Assembly (NCBI RefSeq): GCF_046098205.1
Contig: NZ_JBJURJ010000009.1
Coordinates: 124,001 to 188,000 of the forward strand
DNA from: Paenibacillus_AR mesotrionivorans
Lineage (GTDB): Bacteria; Bacillota; Bacilli; Paenibacillales; NBRC-103111
Length of the DNA: 64,000 bases
Direction: 5' to 3'
Shown: piece by piece, positions 1-8,129 of the stretch
How the letters are laid out: each line of letters opens with the position of its first letter
Numbering within the stretch: the first letter of the stretch is position 1
Position numbers and translations under genes: made by a program
Notes under the pieces: model-generated
Databases searched by the model: none
What the model was told of the DNA's origin: nothing
Seen by the model: the letters and a program-made list of their open reading frames with translations, nothing else

Positions 1-207
1 CAGGATGTCCAGGCAGGGGGAAGCGGCTGCGGCTGCAGTGCCACCGTCACCTACGGCTATCTGCTCAAGCAATTGGCGGAAGGGAAGCTCAATAAGATTC
101 TGGTGGTGGCTACAGGTGCGCTTTTGTCCCCGTTATCCTACCAGCAGGGAGAAAGCATCCCGTGTATCGCCCATGCTGTAGCCATCGAAGGCGGAAGGGG
201 GGATTAA
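1..207 (+). CDS. spoVAD: Stage V sporulation protein AD, C-terminal part
   Basis: The open frame enters from the left edge and ends at TAA 205-207, giving the last 68 residues. The glycine- and cysteine-rich stretch GGSGCGCSATVTYGYLL, then KILVVATGALLSPLSYQQGE and IPCIAHAVAIE, is the conserved thiolase-like C-terminus of SpoVAD. SpoVAD is a soluble part of the SpoVA complex, which moves dipicolinic acid into the forespore and out again at germination. The next gene, spoVAE, starts one base after the stop, so the two are translationally coupled. The N-terminus lies outside the window. The identity is strong from both sequence and neighbour. Confidence 0.93.
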   Translation, partial: QDVQAGGSGCGCSATVTYGYLLKQLAEGKLNKILVVATGALLSPLSYQQGESIPCIAHAVAIEGGRGD

Positions 208-208
208 T

Positions 209-568
209 GTGGATGCAATGATGTTTCTCAAGGCTTTCCTGGTAGGGGGAGCCATCTGTGTGCTGGGGCAGATCATGATGGATGCCATGAAGCTGACACC
301 CGCCCATACCATGAGCGCGCTGGTGGTGCTGGGCGCCATTGTGGACGGTCTCGGCTGGTATGACCCCTTCGTCAAATTCGCCGGAGCAGGAGCAACGGTG
401 CCGATCACCAGCTTCGGTAATTCTCTGGTGCATGGCGCCTTGGAGCATGCGGACAAGCACGGCTTCATCGGGATAGTAATGGGGATCTTCGAGCTGACCA
501 GTGCCGGCATCTCGGCGGCGATCATTTTTTCATTCCTGGCAGCCCTGTTTTTCCGCCCCAAGGGATAA
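209..568 (+). CDS. spoVAE: Stage V sporulation protein AE
   Basis: This 119-residue membrane protein starts with GTG one base after the spoVAD stop. It is hydrophobic throughout, with three or four membrane segments, and carries the family signatures LVGGAICVLGQIMMD, LTPAHTMSALVVLGAI, GAGATVPITSFGNSLVHGA and IFELTSAGISAAIIF. SpoVAE is an integral part of the SpoVA channel for calcium dipicolinate in the inner spore membrane. Its length matches the usual SpoVAE form of about 117 residues. It is the last gene of the spoVA operon here, because an intrinsic terminator follows 12 bases later. The operon is normally read by the forespore sigma factor G, whose promoter would lie upstream of the window. 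Confidence 0.95.
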   Translation: MDAMMFLKAFLVGGAICVLGQIMMDAMKLTPAHTMSALVVLGAIVDGLGWYDPFVKFAGAGATVPITSFGNSLVHGALEHADKHGFIGIVMGIFELTSAGISAAIIFSFLAALFFRPKG

Positions 569-579
569 AAGCTGTCGAA

Positions 580-617
580 GGCCGCAGCCCGTATTTTGCT
601 GGTGCTGCGGTCTTTTT
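580..617 (+). terminator. Intrinsic terminator of the spoVA operon
   Basis: GCCGCAGC at 581-588 pairs with GCTGCGGT at 604-611. A run of five T follows at 613-617. Confidence 0.8.
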
Positions 618-658
618 GTCGATCCGTTCCGCAGCCATAAACTTTACCTCAAATTAAC

Positions 659-698
659 ATGTAAACGCTTGCAAACATGAATATTCCCTGCATATAAT
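659..698 (+). promoter_or_regulatory. Sigma-A-like promoter overlapped by a cre-like site
   Basis: TTGCAA (669-674) and TATAAT (693-698) are 18 bp apart. ATGTAAACGCTTGCAA at 659-674 fits the CcpA operator consensus WTGNAARCGNWWNCAW at every position and covers the -35 box, which would suit carbon catabolite repression of the following small gene. The string CATATAATA at 691-699 also fits a sigma-K -10 (CATANNNTA), but no well-spaced AC -35 was found, so sigma-A is preferred. Confidence 0.6.
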
Positions 699-772
699 AA
701 ATTTAGGAGGCACGGGTTTACAAGGCCGTGTTTGTTAACACGACCATAAAAAGATCGCGGGGAGGATCAGAA

Positions 773-973
773 ATGAAACTGGGGATTGTCTTGCACAAGG
801 ATGACGCGCCAACCTTGGAGGAATTGATTGAATCAGGAGCCGTTCTTCTGGTCAGGCGGCGCGGGCTTTTGTGCGAGGTGGACAGCGAGGTTTATCCCGT
901 GGTGAAATCCAGGCTGGGACGCAGTGTGGTGGTACCGACCTCATACAGCATGTTTGAAAAAGCAATATACTGA
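773..973 (+). CDS. Uncharacterised 66-residue protein
   Basis: I do not recognise this protein. The ATG at 773 has a good GGGGAGGA ribosome site seven bases upstream. An in-frame GTG at 728 is preceded only by a distant AGGAGG and is less likely. The product, MKLGIVLHKDDAPTLEELIE onward, is soluble and mixed-charge, with an RRRG patch in the middle and a conserved-looking end (VVVPTSYSMFEKAIY). It has no signal peptide, membrane segment or cysteine pair. It stands alone between two terminators, so it forms its own transcription unit. The cre-like site over its promoter suggests control by carbon source. It could be a small regulatory or sporulation-associated protein, but nothing in the sequence decides this. 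Confidence 0.7.
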   Translation: MKLGIVLHKDDAPTLEELIESGAVLLVRRRGLLCEVDSEVYPVVKSRLGRSVVVPTSYSMFEKAIY

Positions 974-1007
974 CCTGTGCCGGTCGGCATTCGTCTCGTA
1001 CCACCCG

Positions 1008-1036
1008 AAATTCCCGCTGAAGCGGGAATTTTTTTT
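1008..1036 (+). terminator. Intrinsic terminator
   Basis: AAATTCCCGCT (1008-1018) pairs with AGCGGGAATTT (1021-1031), forming a tight hairpin that runs into a continuous T run to 1036. Confidence 0.88.
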
Positions 1037-1198
1037 GTTGTCTTGTCCGGGTGTCCTAACGTTTGCCAGAGGAGGAGACGATTCCTTATACTTGTAATGT
1101 GAATGAAACACTAGAAGTCCACCTCTAATAGAAAAAAATGATATAATTAGGGTATGATACGGCGCTTTTCACCGATATAAACCAACGGGAGGGTACAC

Positions 1199-2158
1199 AT
1201 GGAGGCTGTTCTGCAAGATGACCGGTCCGTACTTCAAGGACTCATATCCAATTTGGAAGCATGCATAATGGGAAAGAGCGAAGAGATCGGCCTATTGATT
1301 ACCGCACTTCTTGCCGGAGGACATGTGCTCTTGGAGGACGTTCCCGGTACCGGCAAAACGGTTTTGATCAAAGCGCTGGCCAAATCCATTGACGGGGAAT
1401 ACAGACGGGTCCAGTGCAACCCGGACCTGCTGCCTACCGATATTACCGGCGTTTCTATTTTTCACCCCAGGAATGAAACCTTTTTATTCCGCCCCGGCCC
1501 CATTATGACCAATATTCTGCTGACGGATGAAATTAACCGCGCCACTACCAAAACCCAATCCGCTTTGCTGGAAGCCATGGAGGAGCGCCACATTACAGTG
1601 GACGGCGAGCAATACATGCTGCCGCAGCCTTTCCTGCTACTGGCCACCCAGAATCCCATTGACTTTGAAGGAACCTATGTGCTTCCGGAAGCACAGCTGG
1701 ACCGGTTTATGATGAAATTCAGCCTGGGTTATCCCAATGAAGAAACCGAGGTCAGGATGATTTTTGCTCAAACGGGCGGACACCCGCTGGAGACCCTGAA
1801 GCCTGTTGCCACTGCCGATAAAATCCTCGAGCTGCAGCAGAAGGTGCGGGAGCTCCATCTGGATCAGGCCGTTGGGGAATATGCCGTCTCCATCGTACGC
1901 AAAACCCGTGAGCATCCGTCCGTCTTTTTGGGCGCCAGTCCCCGTGCTGCCATCGCATTGGTACAGGCTGCCAAGGCTTATGCCTTCTTGCAGGGACGAG
2001 ATTTCTGCATTCCCGATGACGTAAAAAGGCTGGTGCCGTATGTGCTGGGACACCGGATACTCCTTCATGCGGAAGCCCGGATGGAGGGAGCCACAGTTAC
2101 CACTGTGCTGGAATCCGTTATGCAGCAGGTCCGTGCGCCTGTCCGGCTGGAGCGTTGA
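1199..2158 (+). CDS. MoxR-family AAA+ ATPase
   Basis: This 319-residue ATPase has a GGGAGGG ribosome site six bases before its ATG. Walker A is GTGKT in LLEDVPGTGKTVLIKALA (about residues 45-60) and Walker B is LLTDEINRA (about 100-108). MoxR sensor features follow in LLATQNPIDFEGTYVLPEAQLDRF. MoxR proteins act as chaperone-like ATPases, usually with von Willebrand or DUF58 partners. Here the stop overlaps the start region of a DUF58 gene, and a transglutaminase gene follows, which is the standard MoxR/DUF58/transglutaminase operon. The exact substrate is unknown in most Firmicutes. Family assignment is firm; the biological role is not. Confidence 0.93.
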   Translation: MEAVLQDDRSVLQGLISNLEACIMGKSEEIGLLITALLAGGHVLLEDVPGTGKTVLIKALAKSIDGEYRRVQCNPDLLPTDITGVSIFHPRNETFLFRPGPIMTNILLTDEINRATTKTQSALLEAMEERHITVDGEQYMLPQPFLLLATQNPIDFEGTYVLPEAQLDRFMMKFSLGYPNEETEVRMIFAQTGGHPLETLKPVATADKILELQQKVRELHLDQAVGEYAVSIVRKTREHPSVFLGASPRAAIALVQAAKAYAFLQGRDFCIPDDVKRLVPYVLGHRILLHAEARMEGATVTTVLESVMQQVRAPVRLER

Positions 2159-2160
2159 AG

Positions 2161-3408
2161 ATGAACGCCCGCGCGCCAGCCAGTGTCCGCCAGCCGGATC
2201 GGTCCCCGTACAAAATTCTGGTCATGCTTAGCTGCTTCGCGGCCAGTCTGATGTTTGTCCTGTTTCAGGGAGGCAAGCTGGCGCTGATGGTTTTTGTAAT
2301 CGTTCTCGTATTGAACATCTATCTGGTTCTGGGCAGATGGAGCGGCATCCGCCGGGTCAAGGGACAGCGGTCCCTCAGCTCCGAACATGCCGATGAGGGG
2401 ATTGAAGCAGGGAACCCCGTGAAGGTTAAGCTGAAGGTGCAAATTCCCGGCTTCTGGCCGGTTCCATACGTGCTTGTCCGGGATAGGCTCCTCCGCAAAA
2501 ACGGAAGCGAATACGACTTCGAGGCATCATTGATTCCCGATTGGAGCCGCAAAGGAGAGCTGGAATACGTAACACCTCCCCTGAAGCGGGGCTTCTACAA
2601 ATTCGGAGAAACCGCCTGCTCCACCAAGGATGTGTTCGGTTTGTTCGAGCATACCGGAACCCTGGAGCTGCCCGTTTCCTTCAAGGTGTATCCTCAGACT
2701 GCCCGCATCAAGGAATGGAAGCAGCTGCACCGGTTGATGAAGGGGGCCAACCATCATACAGTTACCACCAGGGCCAACCGGGAAACCACGCAGATCAACG
2801 GTGTCCGCGAATACAGCTACGGTGACCGGCTGTCCCGGATCCACTGGAATGCCACTGCCCGTACCGGGACCTTGAAGTCCAAGGAATTCGAGAAGGAATC
2901 CCTGCCTAAAACCGTGGTTCTCCTGGACCGCCAGACCAAAAGCTATATGAATGCCGACCAGTTCGAGCTGGCCGTGTCGGTAGCGGCGTCTCTCTTTCAA
3001 TACGGCAAAAACCGCGAGATTAACCTGGGTTTACTCTCCGTAGGAACGGATTCCGTTTATTTCGAACCCAAGGGCTTTCAGAATGGCACCAAAAATATGA
3101 TCCACCATCTTATCGAAGTTTCAGCCGACGGCAGCTACCCCATGCTCCGTGTTCTAGAGGACCGGGTGAGACTGTTTGAGCCGGGAACCTGTATGATTAT
3201 TATCAGCCCCGAGAAGGGGGAGGGTATTCTCAAGACCATGGCCTGGCTTCACCAGCGCCAAATGGTGCCCTGCCATATCTGGCTGACTCCCCATGCGGAA
3301 GAGGGGGCGGAGTGGTGCAGGCAGCTGCGGACTATGGGCCACATGGGCTATGCGGTCCGCACGCTGGATGAGCTGCCGACGGCATTAAGGGGTGTGTCCA
3401 ATGGATGA
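2161..3408 (+). CDS. DUF58 membrane protein (YeaD-like)
   Basis: The 415-residue form starts at ATG 2161, eight bases after a GGAG. A TTG at 2155 lies too close to that site. Two membrane segments (about residues 18-58) precede an extracytoplasmic-type beta domain and then the DUF58 signature YGDRLSRIHWNATARTG followed by KSKEFE. A vWA-like domain fills the C-terminal half. It is coupled to moxR upstream and overlaps the transglutaminase gene downstream by eight bases. DUF58 proteins are thought to be partners of MoxR ATPases; a direct function has not been assigned here. Confidence 0.9.
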   Translation: MNARAPASVRQPDRSPYKILVMLSCFAASLMFVLFQGGKLALMVFVIVLVLNIYLVLGRWSGIRRVKGQRSLSSEHADEGIEAGNPVKVKLKVQIPGFWPVPYVLVRDRLLRKNGSEYDFEASLIPDWSRKGELEYVTPPLKRGFYKFGETACSTKDVFGLFEHTGTLELPVSFKVYPQTARIKEWKQLHRLMKGANHHTVTTRANRETTQINGVREYSYGDRLSRIHWNATARTGTLKSKEFEKESLPKTVVLLDRQTKSYMNADQFELAVSVAASLFQYGKNREINLGLLSVGTDSVYFEPKGFQNGTKNMIHHLIEVSADGSYPMLRVLEDRVRLFEPGTCMIIISPEKGEGILKTMAWLHQRQMVPCHIWLTPHAEEGAEWCRQLRTMGHMGYAVRTLDELPTALRGVSNG

Positions 3409-5686
3409 AGCCAATACACAGGCACAAAACAGCACCAGCGGAGGCAGAGTATCCCTTCGTGTGTTACTGACCCAGGATTGGCACCGCAAGCTGACATGCT
3501 TGTTTACTGTGCTTTTTCTGCTCCAGTTTGTTTCCTGGTTTGCAGCCGAGGAAAATATGTGGTGGCCGGAGACAGTTGCCATGGTGCAAGTATCCCTTTG
3601 GATCAGCTTTGCCATCGACATTATTCCGGGAGTGAACATGTGGCTGCGCAGATGTGTGCAGCTCTGGGCGCTGATTATTGTAAACGGCATATACAGCGGT
3701 TATGAGCCTGTAATGTATAAGCTGCATTCCAGGCAGGATTTTGGCAACTGGGTGTATGATAATTTCTGGCAGCTCCACCCCTACATCTGGTTCAGCCTCG
3801 GGGCATGGGCCGTCTATTGGGCCACATCATGGTGGCTGAAATCCCGGTGGAGAATCGGCATAACCGTAATTTTGTCCGTTCTGGTTTTCGCCGTACGAGA
3901 TTCCTTCTCTACCCTGCACTTGTGGGAAGAAACCGCACTGGTCATCTTTTGCGGATTGATGCTTTTGGTCATTAGCCACTTTGCCGAGGTCAAACGCAAA
4001 AATCCGTATGGCTGGGCTTATCTGATGGAATATCCCGCTACTCTTATCGCCACTATCCTGCTTTTGCTGGGGATTACGATGATTCCGGGTACGGCAATGC
4101 CTACAATCCGCCCCATTCTTACGGATCCCTATACGGCCTATAAGCAGTGGAAGGGAGAGGAGGTTCCGGCGTACGGCAAAACCATTGCCGGTCTCACGAT
4201 CGGCTCCTCAGCCAATTCATCCTCAGGCTACAGCAGGGACGACAGCAGTCTGGGAGGCAGCTTCACTTTTGATTATTCGCCGGTGTTCAGTGTGGATACC
4301 TCTCACCGGGCATATATGCGGGGTGAGACCCGTTCCTACTACAACGGAAACGGCTGGGAAATGAGCGACGGGGACAAACAGGCGGTTAACGGCCCTGTGG
4401 TGCCGGGCAATCCCCTGGCTAAGGATCAACGGTTTAATGTAAGCAAGCTGAAAACTGTTACCGTAAAGCAGACGGTGGAGCGGCTCAATGAGGATGATGC
4501 CTACCCGGTCCTGTTTGGCGCTTATGCTGTCAACAAGGTGGGGACCATCAACAATGAAACCTCCGGGGCCGAGCGTCTCAGGTGGGCGCCGCGGCAGATG
4601 GAGCTTCGTTGGAACAATTCGCGCCGGGATAATTATCCCACTTCTTATACGATTGAATCGGAGATGCCCGTTTCAACCGGAGATGAGCTTCGTTCTGCAG
4701 GCGCCTTGCCCAATCCGGCTCAATTTTCGGAGTATCTCCAATTGCCCCGGGATCTGCCTCAGAGAGTCCGGCAAATGGCGCAGCAAATTACTGCAACGGG
4801 AGCCACCCCTTACGACAAAGCCATGCTGCTGGTGCAGTATTTGCAGACCTCCTTCCCGTATACCAATGAGCCTCCCACCGAGCTGGGGAAAAGCGGTGAC
4901 TTCGTAGACCGGTTCCTGTTTGAAATTAAAGAGGGCTACTGCGACTACTTCTCCTCGGCAATGGCGGTAATGAGCAGGACCCTGGGCATTCCGTCCCGTT
5001 GGGTGAAAGGCTACACTGCGGGCCAGCAGGATATCCAGGATCCGTCCTTCGGGGAATTTCCGGTGGACGGGACGGACGATGGAACCGGTTCGGGCTTATA
5101 CACCGTAAGAAACTCGGATGCCCACTCTTGGGTAGAGCTGTACTTCCCCGGCTATGGTTGGATTCCTTTTGAGGCCACGTCAGGCTTCGCTTTGCCGGCC
5201 TTTACGCCGGCTTCGGAAACCGCACTGCCTGATCTGGCTGCAGATCCGGTTGATGGCACAGCTGCAGGCGAAACAGAAGCAACCCCGGCAGCAAACAAAG
5301 GCAATCCCTACCTTGTTGCCGCTATCGTGGCAGCAGTTGTTCTTCTGACCGGCGCAGCAGGTTGGTGGTACCGCAAGAAAATTCTCGTCTGGGCGAAAAA
5401 AAGCAGGCTGCTGGGTGTAAAACGCTCCTACAATCCGGATCAGCGGATTGTCAGCGAATACGCCCGGATGCTTAAGGTCTACCGACGCAGAGGAGTCCCC
5501 ATCCACGAGTATGAAACAGCAAGAGAAACCATCGAGCGGCTGAAGCGCAAGGACGTATGGCTGTCCAAGGATCTGGATGACCTGCTGACGCTTTTCGAAA
5601 AAGCCAAATACAGCCCACGCCGGGTCACCGACGAGGAAAGCGGCCGTGCCATCCGCATCGTCGACAAACTAAAAAAAGCCACCTGA
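3401..5686 (+). CDS. TgpA-like transglutaminase membrane protein
   Basis: The protein has 761 residues counted from ATG 3401; an upstream GTG at 3392 is less likely. About seven N-terminal membrane segments (DUF3488/TgpA-type) fill residues 25-230. An extracellular transglutaminase-like core follows, and a further membrane segment (near 640-660) leads to a cytoplasmic DUF4129-like tail. The core shows the catalytic Cys in EGYCDYFSSAMAV (Cys514) and His in DAHSWVELY (His575). The third position, in WIPFEATSGF, is Glu591 where many members have Asp. It is the last gene of the moxR operon and is followed by a terminator. It probably acts on cell-surface peptides or proteins; the substrate is unknown. 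Confidence 0.88.
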   Translation: MDEANTQAQNSTSGGRVSLRVLLTQDWHRKLTCLFTVLFLLQFVSWFAAEENMWWPETVAMVQVSLWISFAIDIIPGVNMWLRRCVQLWALIIVNGIYSGYEPVMYKLHSRQDFGNWVYDNFWQLHPYIWFSLGAWAVYWATSWWLKSRWRIGITVILSVLVFAVRDSFSTLHLWEETALVIFCGLMLLVISHFAEVKRKNPYGWAYLMEYPATLIATILLLLGITMIPGTAMPTIRPILTDPYTAYKQWKGEEVPAYGKTIAGLTIGSSANSSSGYSRDDSSLGGSFTFDYSPVFSVDTSHRAYMRGETRSYYNGNGWEMSDGDKQAVNGPVVPGNPLAKDQRFNVSKLKTVTVKQTVERLNEDDAYPVLFGAYAVNKVGTINNETSGAERLRWAPRQMELRWNNSRRDNYPTSYTIESEMPVSTGDELRSAGALPNPAQFSEYLQLPRDLPQRVRQMAQQITATGATPYDKAMLLVQYLQTSFPYTNEPPTELGKSGDFVDRFLFEIKEGYCDYFSSAMAVMSRTLGIPSRWVKGYTAGQQDIQDPSFGEFPVDGTDDGTGSGLYTVRNSDAHSWVELYFPGYGWIPFEATSGFALPAFTPASETALPDLAADPVDGTAAGETEATPAANKGNPYLVAAIVAAVVLLTGAAGWWYRKKILVWAKKSRLLGVKRSYNPDQRIVSEYARMLKVYRRRGVPIHEYETARETIERLKRKDVWLSKDLDDLLTLFEKAKYSPRRVTDEESGRAIRIVDKLKKAT

Positions 5687-5778
5687 TACACTTTCCCATC
5701 AGCAATCACGAGAGTACCTACCCTGTTTCTCTACACTATCAGCGTTACTCAAACAAAAAGCCAGCAGATGACCATAGG

Positions 5779-5820
5779 CAGCCGCTTTCATCCCGCCAGG
5801 GAAATGAAAGCGGCTTTTTA
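5779..5820 (+). terminator. Terminator of the moxR operon
   Basis: GCCGCTTTCAT (5781-5791) pairs with ATGAAAGCGGC (5804-5814), followed by TTTTT. Confidence 0.88.
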
Positions 5821-6356
5821 TTCCAATGACGGGTGTACACCATTACCACACACCCCGGCTCATCGCCCCGGCTCATCGCTAAGCGTATTCAACCTGTGGT
5901 AATTCAGTGTCTCACATTTGGACACCCCCAAATCCGTAAGCCTTTCCTCTTCCCAGGGACACGGACTTACTTTGCTTTCACCTCCTTGTCGTCTACTCTC
6001 CCCTTTACTCAGGAAGTGTGACGAAAATGTCTTTAACAACAAAAGCTGTAGCGCAATTTCGCATCTGCAGGAGAATCGGTAATTAATCATAAGAAAAAGG
6101 CTAAAGCGAAGAAACGGAGGTTCAGGGGGATATGAAAACAAAAAAAAGAGCTTAGGGAGTGGGAGGAGTCAAAAGTAGAGTGGAGCAGCGCAAGGAAGCA
6201 GGGGTGTAGAAAACGGGCAGGAAGAATCAGAAAAAATTTGGGCCGCGAAGATGGAGGAGAAAGGGATAAAACGGGGGAAACCTATGTACAAAACTGGGAG
6301 ACCGTTGGCAGGTGGCCCAGGACTGAAAAGGAGTAATAATTGAGCAAGGAAAATTA
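5821..6356. other. Gene-free stretch before the IS1595-like gene
   Basis: I see no supportable gene here. CCCCGGCTCATCG is repeated head to tail at 5853-5865 and 5866-5878. From about 6070 to 6345 the plus strand is strongly purine-rich and less GC-rich than its surroundings. Frames on the minus strand in this stretch look like composition artefacts: they lack a ribosome site and resemble no family. No terminal inverted repeat was found. Confidence 0.5.
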
Positions 6357-7268
6357 TCAATAAAAGCTTGCAGGGCGGGCACACATGAGACTGATTTCCC
6401 GGAAGGGAGATAAACCAGCAAGTATCAGATTCATACGGCAGCAGAATTCGTTCAAGTATTGCTGCCGGTACTTGGCGCCAATACCAAAGAAGGTGCTATT
6501 TATCCAAGTGCCGGCTTGTTTGACAATGGACCATCCTTTTTTATGCTTACGGGGACCGTAACGTCTAATTTCACGGGAAGCTGCCGGGTTCCCCTGTACA
6601 GTTATGTAGTCGCAGAAATCTGTGATCACTTCCATGGATGGCTCAGCCCCTTGGTAATCGGAAGCATCCAAAACTTGCATTTGAACACGGGAAATTCCGC
6701 TCTCCTCGGTCAATGAAACGCCAACGAGCACGGACGCGGTAGAGGGAGGTGTAAAGTAACCGACAGCAACGTCCCAACTGGCTAACGTAGCGCTGTGGGC
6801 AAGCACATGTCCAGAAAGGCGCAGCATCCCTTCATCATGAGACATAGCCTCACGGATAGCATGAAGCATACTCCAGGCAGTTTTGTAGGTAACGTGAAGC
6901 AGCCGCTGTAAGGAAACCGCGTTGATGCCAACCGCAGGGTTGGAAATACAGCGAATGGCAGTAAACCATTTGGTTAAAGGCGTACGACTCCGCTCCATAA
7001 TGGTGCCTGCGGTTAAAGAGGTTTGATGTCTGCAGCAGGCACATTCGAATAGAGGCTGACGCCGGGTGGTAATGGTATAAGCATGGCCATGCCCGCAGTA
7101 TGGGCACACAAACCCGTTGGGCCATTTAAGTTGGTACAGATAGTCCAAACATGCTTGTTCGGAGGATTGGAGCAAATCTAACCATTCATTTTCTTCCGTT
7201 GTTACTGGGGAGGGGGCAGTGCTGAATTTTAACTCCAAATCGTTTTTCATTATCATGCCCGATTGCAT
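6357..7268 (-). CDS. IS1595-type transposase-like protein, probably inactive or domesticated
   Basis: This 303-residue protein has the IS1595 N-terminal zinc ribbon: CPYCGHGHAY then CACCRHQTSLTAGTIMERS, followed by PLTKWFTAI. Its C-terminal KYRQQYLNEFCCRMN resembles the ISXO2-like end of these transposases. The first catalytic block, normally VEVDET followed by Y.GG, appears as LRLSGHVLAHS, so the expected first Asp is missing. I could not find terminal inverted repeats. The start at 7268 has a strong GGGGAGG site. Upstream is a good sigma-A promoter (TTGAAA-17-TATAAT on this strand) with two LexA-like boxes. A well-kept promoter and frame with lost catalytic residues suggest a recruited DNA-binding protein rather than a mobile element; that last step is inference. 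Confidence 0.75.
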   Translation of the reverse strand: MQSGMIMKNDLELKFSTAPSPVTTEENEWLDLLQSSEQACLDYLYQLKWPNGFVCPYCGHGHAYTITTRRQPLFECACCRHQTSLTAGTIMERSRTPLTKWFTAIRCISNPAVGINAVSLQRLLHVTYKTAWSMLHAIREAMSHDEGMLRLSGHVLAHSATLASWDVAVGYFTPPSTASVLVGVSLTEESGISRVQMQVLDASDYQGAEPSMEVITDFCDYITVQGNPAASREIRRYGPRKHKKGWSIVKQAGTWINSTFFGIGAKYRQQYLNEFCCRMNLILAGLSPFREISLMCARPASFY

Positions 7269-7289
7269 GCTATTTTCCTCCCCAACCAG

Positions 7290-7333
7290 AGAACTTATGT
7301 TCCTATTATACCAAACATACGTTCTTGTTTCAA
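7290..7333 (-). promoter_or_regulatory. Promoter with two LexA-like boxes
   Basis: Read on the minus strand, TTGAAA (7333-7328) and TATAAT (7310-7305) are exactly 17 bp apart. GAACGTATGTTT (7324-7313) fits the Gram-positive SOS core GAACRNRYGTTY and fills the spacer. GAACATAAGTTC (7302-7291), a GAAC-N4-GTTC site with one departure from that core, lies at the likely transcription start. The box centres are 22 bp apart, about two helical turns. Confidence 0.68.
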
Positions 7334-7546
7334 GCTCTTTTTTTGTGAGCGGGATCGGTAGAAATAGGTGTTAAGTAGTATGGTGTGAAATTAAGGTAAT
7401 CCTGAGGGAAGGGGATAATAGACGACAAGGGCTGGAATAGGCACTAAGGGAGTGCCCCAGCATACAAAAATCCGGGTACAGCAAGGTTCAGCTGCGACAT
7501 GAATATGGGTACTGCGCTGTTTTTTCCATGATCAGGAGAATCCTTT

Positions 7547-7576
7547 TTGCATCAAATTGAAGAATTATGGTATAGT
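7547..7576 (+). promoter_or_regulatory. Promoter of the yqeG operon
   Basis: TTGCAT (7547-7552) and TATAGT (7571-7576) are separated by 18 bp, about 40 bases before the yqeG start. Upstream, 7340-7540 holds no gene; a bulged hairpin at 7431-7461 (GCTGG..GGCACT / AGTGCC..CCAGC) lacks a T run. Confidence 0.65.
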
Positions 7577-7616
7577 TTCTCCTATAGCTTGTATGGAATT
7601 TTGAGGTGATTATCGG

Positions 7617-8111
7617 TTGTTTAACAAGTTGAAGCCGCAGCTTGCGGCCAATTCCATTTTCGAAGTTCCGCTGGAGGAATTGTGGAAAAGGGGAATCCGG
7701 GGAATTATCACTGATCTGGACAATACGCTGGTGGGGGCCAAGGTGCCGCTGGCTACTCCGGAGCTGGTGGACTGGTTGAAAAAGGTGCAGGACAGAGGCT
7801 TTCAAGTGGTGATTGTCTCCAATAACAACAAGCTGCGGGTGAGCGCTTTTGCTGACCCTATTGTTGTTCCGTATATATCCAGTGCGAAGAAGCCGATGAA
7901 TGCCGCCTTCGTCCGGGCCATGAAGCTGATGCAGCTTGGTCCGGAAGCGACTGCAGTGGTGGGGGATCAGATGCTGACGGACGTGCTGGGAGGCAACCGC
8001 CTGGGGCTGTACACGATTCTGGTGGCGCCGGTTGCGGCTGCCGATGAGGGCTTTTTTACCAGAGTGAACCGGGTAATTGAGCGAGTGGTCGTCCGCTTCA
8101 TGAAGCAATAA
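7617..8111 (+). CDS. yqeG: YqeG-family HAD phosphatase
   Basis: This 164-residue HAD hydrolase is close to the usual YqeG length of about 170. Motif I is DLDNTLVGA, motif II is VVIVSNNNK, and the lysine and acidic motifs are SAKKP and VVGDQMLTDVLGGN. The start is TTG at 7617, eight bases after GAGGTG; no better in-frame start exists. YqeG is a phosphatase of the phosphatidylglycerophosphatase (GEP4-like) branch, though its substrate in Firmicutes is not certain. It opens a nine-gene operon whose order yqeG-yqeH-aroE-yhbY-nadD-yqeK-rsfS is conserved across Bacillales. Confidence 0.92.
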   Translation: MFNKLKPQLAANSIFEVPLEELWKRGIRGIITDLDNTLVGAKVPLATPELVDWLKKVQDRGFQVVIVSNNNKLRVSAFADPIVVPYISSAKKPMNAAFVRAMKLMQLGPEATAVVGDQMLTDVLGGNRLGLYTILVAPVAAADEGFFTRVNRVIERVVVRFMKQ

Positions 8112-8129
8112 GAATATTGGGGGAACGGT

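Noticed and set aside
5821..7546. Complete insertion sequence with terminal inverted repeats
   Set aside because: I compared both sides of the IS1595-like gene and found no matching ends or target duplication.
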